A stretch of DNA of 64,000 nucleotides, from positions 24,663-88,662 of the forward strand of contig NZ_JAHLPY010000008.1 in the NCBI RefSeq assembly GCF_018918155.1, given 5' to 3'. Numbering within the stretch: position 1 is the stretch's first letter; every line of letters starts with the position of its first letter. The position numbers and the translations under genes are program-made. The DNA is from Anaerostipes sp. MSJ-23 (lineage in GTDB: Bacteria; Bacillota; Clostridia; Lachnospirales; Lachnospiraceae). This document shows positions 63,747-64,000 of this stretch, piece by piece. The notes beneath the pieces are model-generated. The model had not been told where the DNA came from. It worked only from the letters and a program-made list of their open reading frames with translations, and ran no database searches.

Positions 63747-63785
63747 AAAAAAGACAGAAACATTAAAAAAGCTTCTGTCTTTTAT
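63747..63785 (+). terminator. Terminator after the PucR gene
   Basis: GACAGAA at 63753-63759 pairs with TTCTGTC at 63773-63779, flanked by A and T runs. The group II intron begins right behind it. Confidence 0.8.
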
Positions 63786-63790
63786 TAGTT

Positions 63791-64000
63791 GTGCGCCTAG
63801 CGGCACACGTTTCTAAAGGGTTAAAGTCCCGAATCCGCCCGGTAGTGGGAAGGATATAGCCGAAGGCAAGGGTGGTCATCTCGAGATGGAATCTGAAGGA
63901 AGCTGGATGTGAGGAACATACTAACTCACGGGCAAATCTCTGGTCTGACGAACAGAAATCTCATATGAGGTCATGCATGAGGGCAAGACTGCATCACAAG
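63791..64000 (+). mobile_element. Group II intron, 5' part
   Basis: The window ends in a structured, GC-richer segment that starts with GTGCGCC, the 5' consensus of bacterial group II introns, and continues with domain I words such as AAAGTCCCGAATCCGCCC and AGCCGAAGGCAAGGGTGG. The reverse-transcriptase/maturase gene and domains V-VI should lie beyond position 64000. Base composition is clearly different from the surrounding DNA. Insertion a few bases after a terminator T-run fits the site choice of terminator-targeting group II introns. Confidence 0.85.

Overview
This window looks like a chromosomal segment of a low-GC, anaerobic, probably spore-capable Firmicute of the Lachnospiraceae type; an Anaerostipes-like butyrate producer is a guess from gene content, not a proven assignment. 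Supporting signs are AT-rich intergenic DNA, Gram-positive style GGAGG ribosome sites with several TTG/GTG starts, a Rex redox repressor, CIRCE/HrcA heat-shock control, a SigK-type sporulation sigma factor, glycyl-radical chemistry and many Fe-S proteins.

Layout. 1-5.9 kb: rex, acpS, the NAD(P)H-hydrate repair enzyme, alr, a MazF-type RNase, a CBS/CorC membrane protein and yebC. 6-8.4 kb: an enoyl-CoA hydratase with a two-subunit CoA-transferase. 8.4-10.1 kb: a YugP metallopeptidase, a MerR regulator and a gene-poor stretch with a textbook MerR operator whose target seems to be missing. 10.1-16.6 kb: a nickel-pincer cofactor operon (larB and a fused larC-larE) joined to a nickel ECF transporter whose nikMN gene is duplicated in tandem at about 98.6% identity. 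16.6-28.5 kb: housekeeping genes (RNase H, Nudix, Rrf2 regulator, cysK, polA, coaE, WalJ-like, ACT/DUF711 pair, pepD, tyrS). 28.5-32.7 kb: a YczE-like membrane protein, then an AraC-controlled alpha-galactoside PTS locus that is decaying: the EIIC gene carries two stops and a frameshift, and the alpha-galactosidase has lost its catalytic barrel. 32.7-39.3 kb: a glycyl-radical enzyme (YbiW-like), an FSA-type aldolase, the radical-SAM activase, a DeoR regulator and a divergent Gfo/Idh/MocA oxidoreductase, which together fit a radical-based sugar catabolic route. 39.4-44.2 kb: CIRCE-hrcA-grpE-dnaK-dnaJ. 44.4-47.2 kb: a small hypothetical gene, an Fe-S protein and a cation/proton antiporter gene with an in-frame stop. 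47.2-58.8 kb: RNA modification and maintenance (prmA, rsmE, cysteine desulfurase, thiI, an HPr-like protein, mtaB, ireB, ruvX, DUF1292, RNase J, a truncated MltG-like protein, trmR, trhP, sigK). 59.1-63.7 kb: a DUF5058 membrane protein, a second membrane protein, an AbgB-like M20 amidohydrolase and a frameshifted PucR-type regulator. 63.79 kb to the end: the 5' part of a group II intron placed just after a terminator.

The best candidates for under-described biology are the DUF5058/partner/AbgB/PucR locus, the glycyl-radical/aldolase locus with its divergent oxidoreductase, and the larCE-nikMN-nikMN nickel operon. Several genes carry single inactivating changes (EIIC, alpha-galactosidase, antiporter, PucR); each could be real decay or a consensus error.
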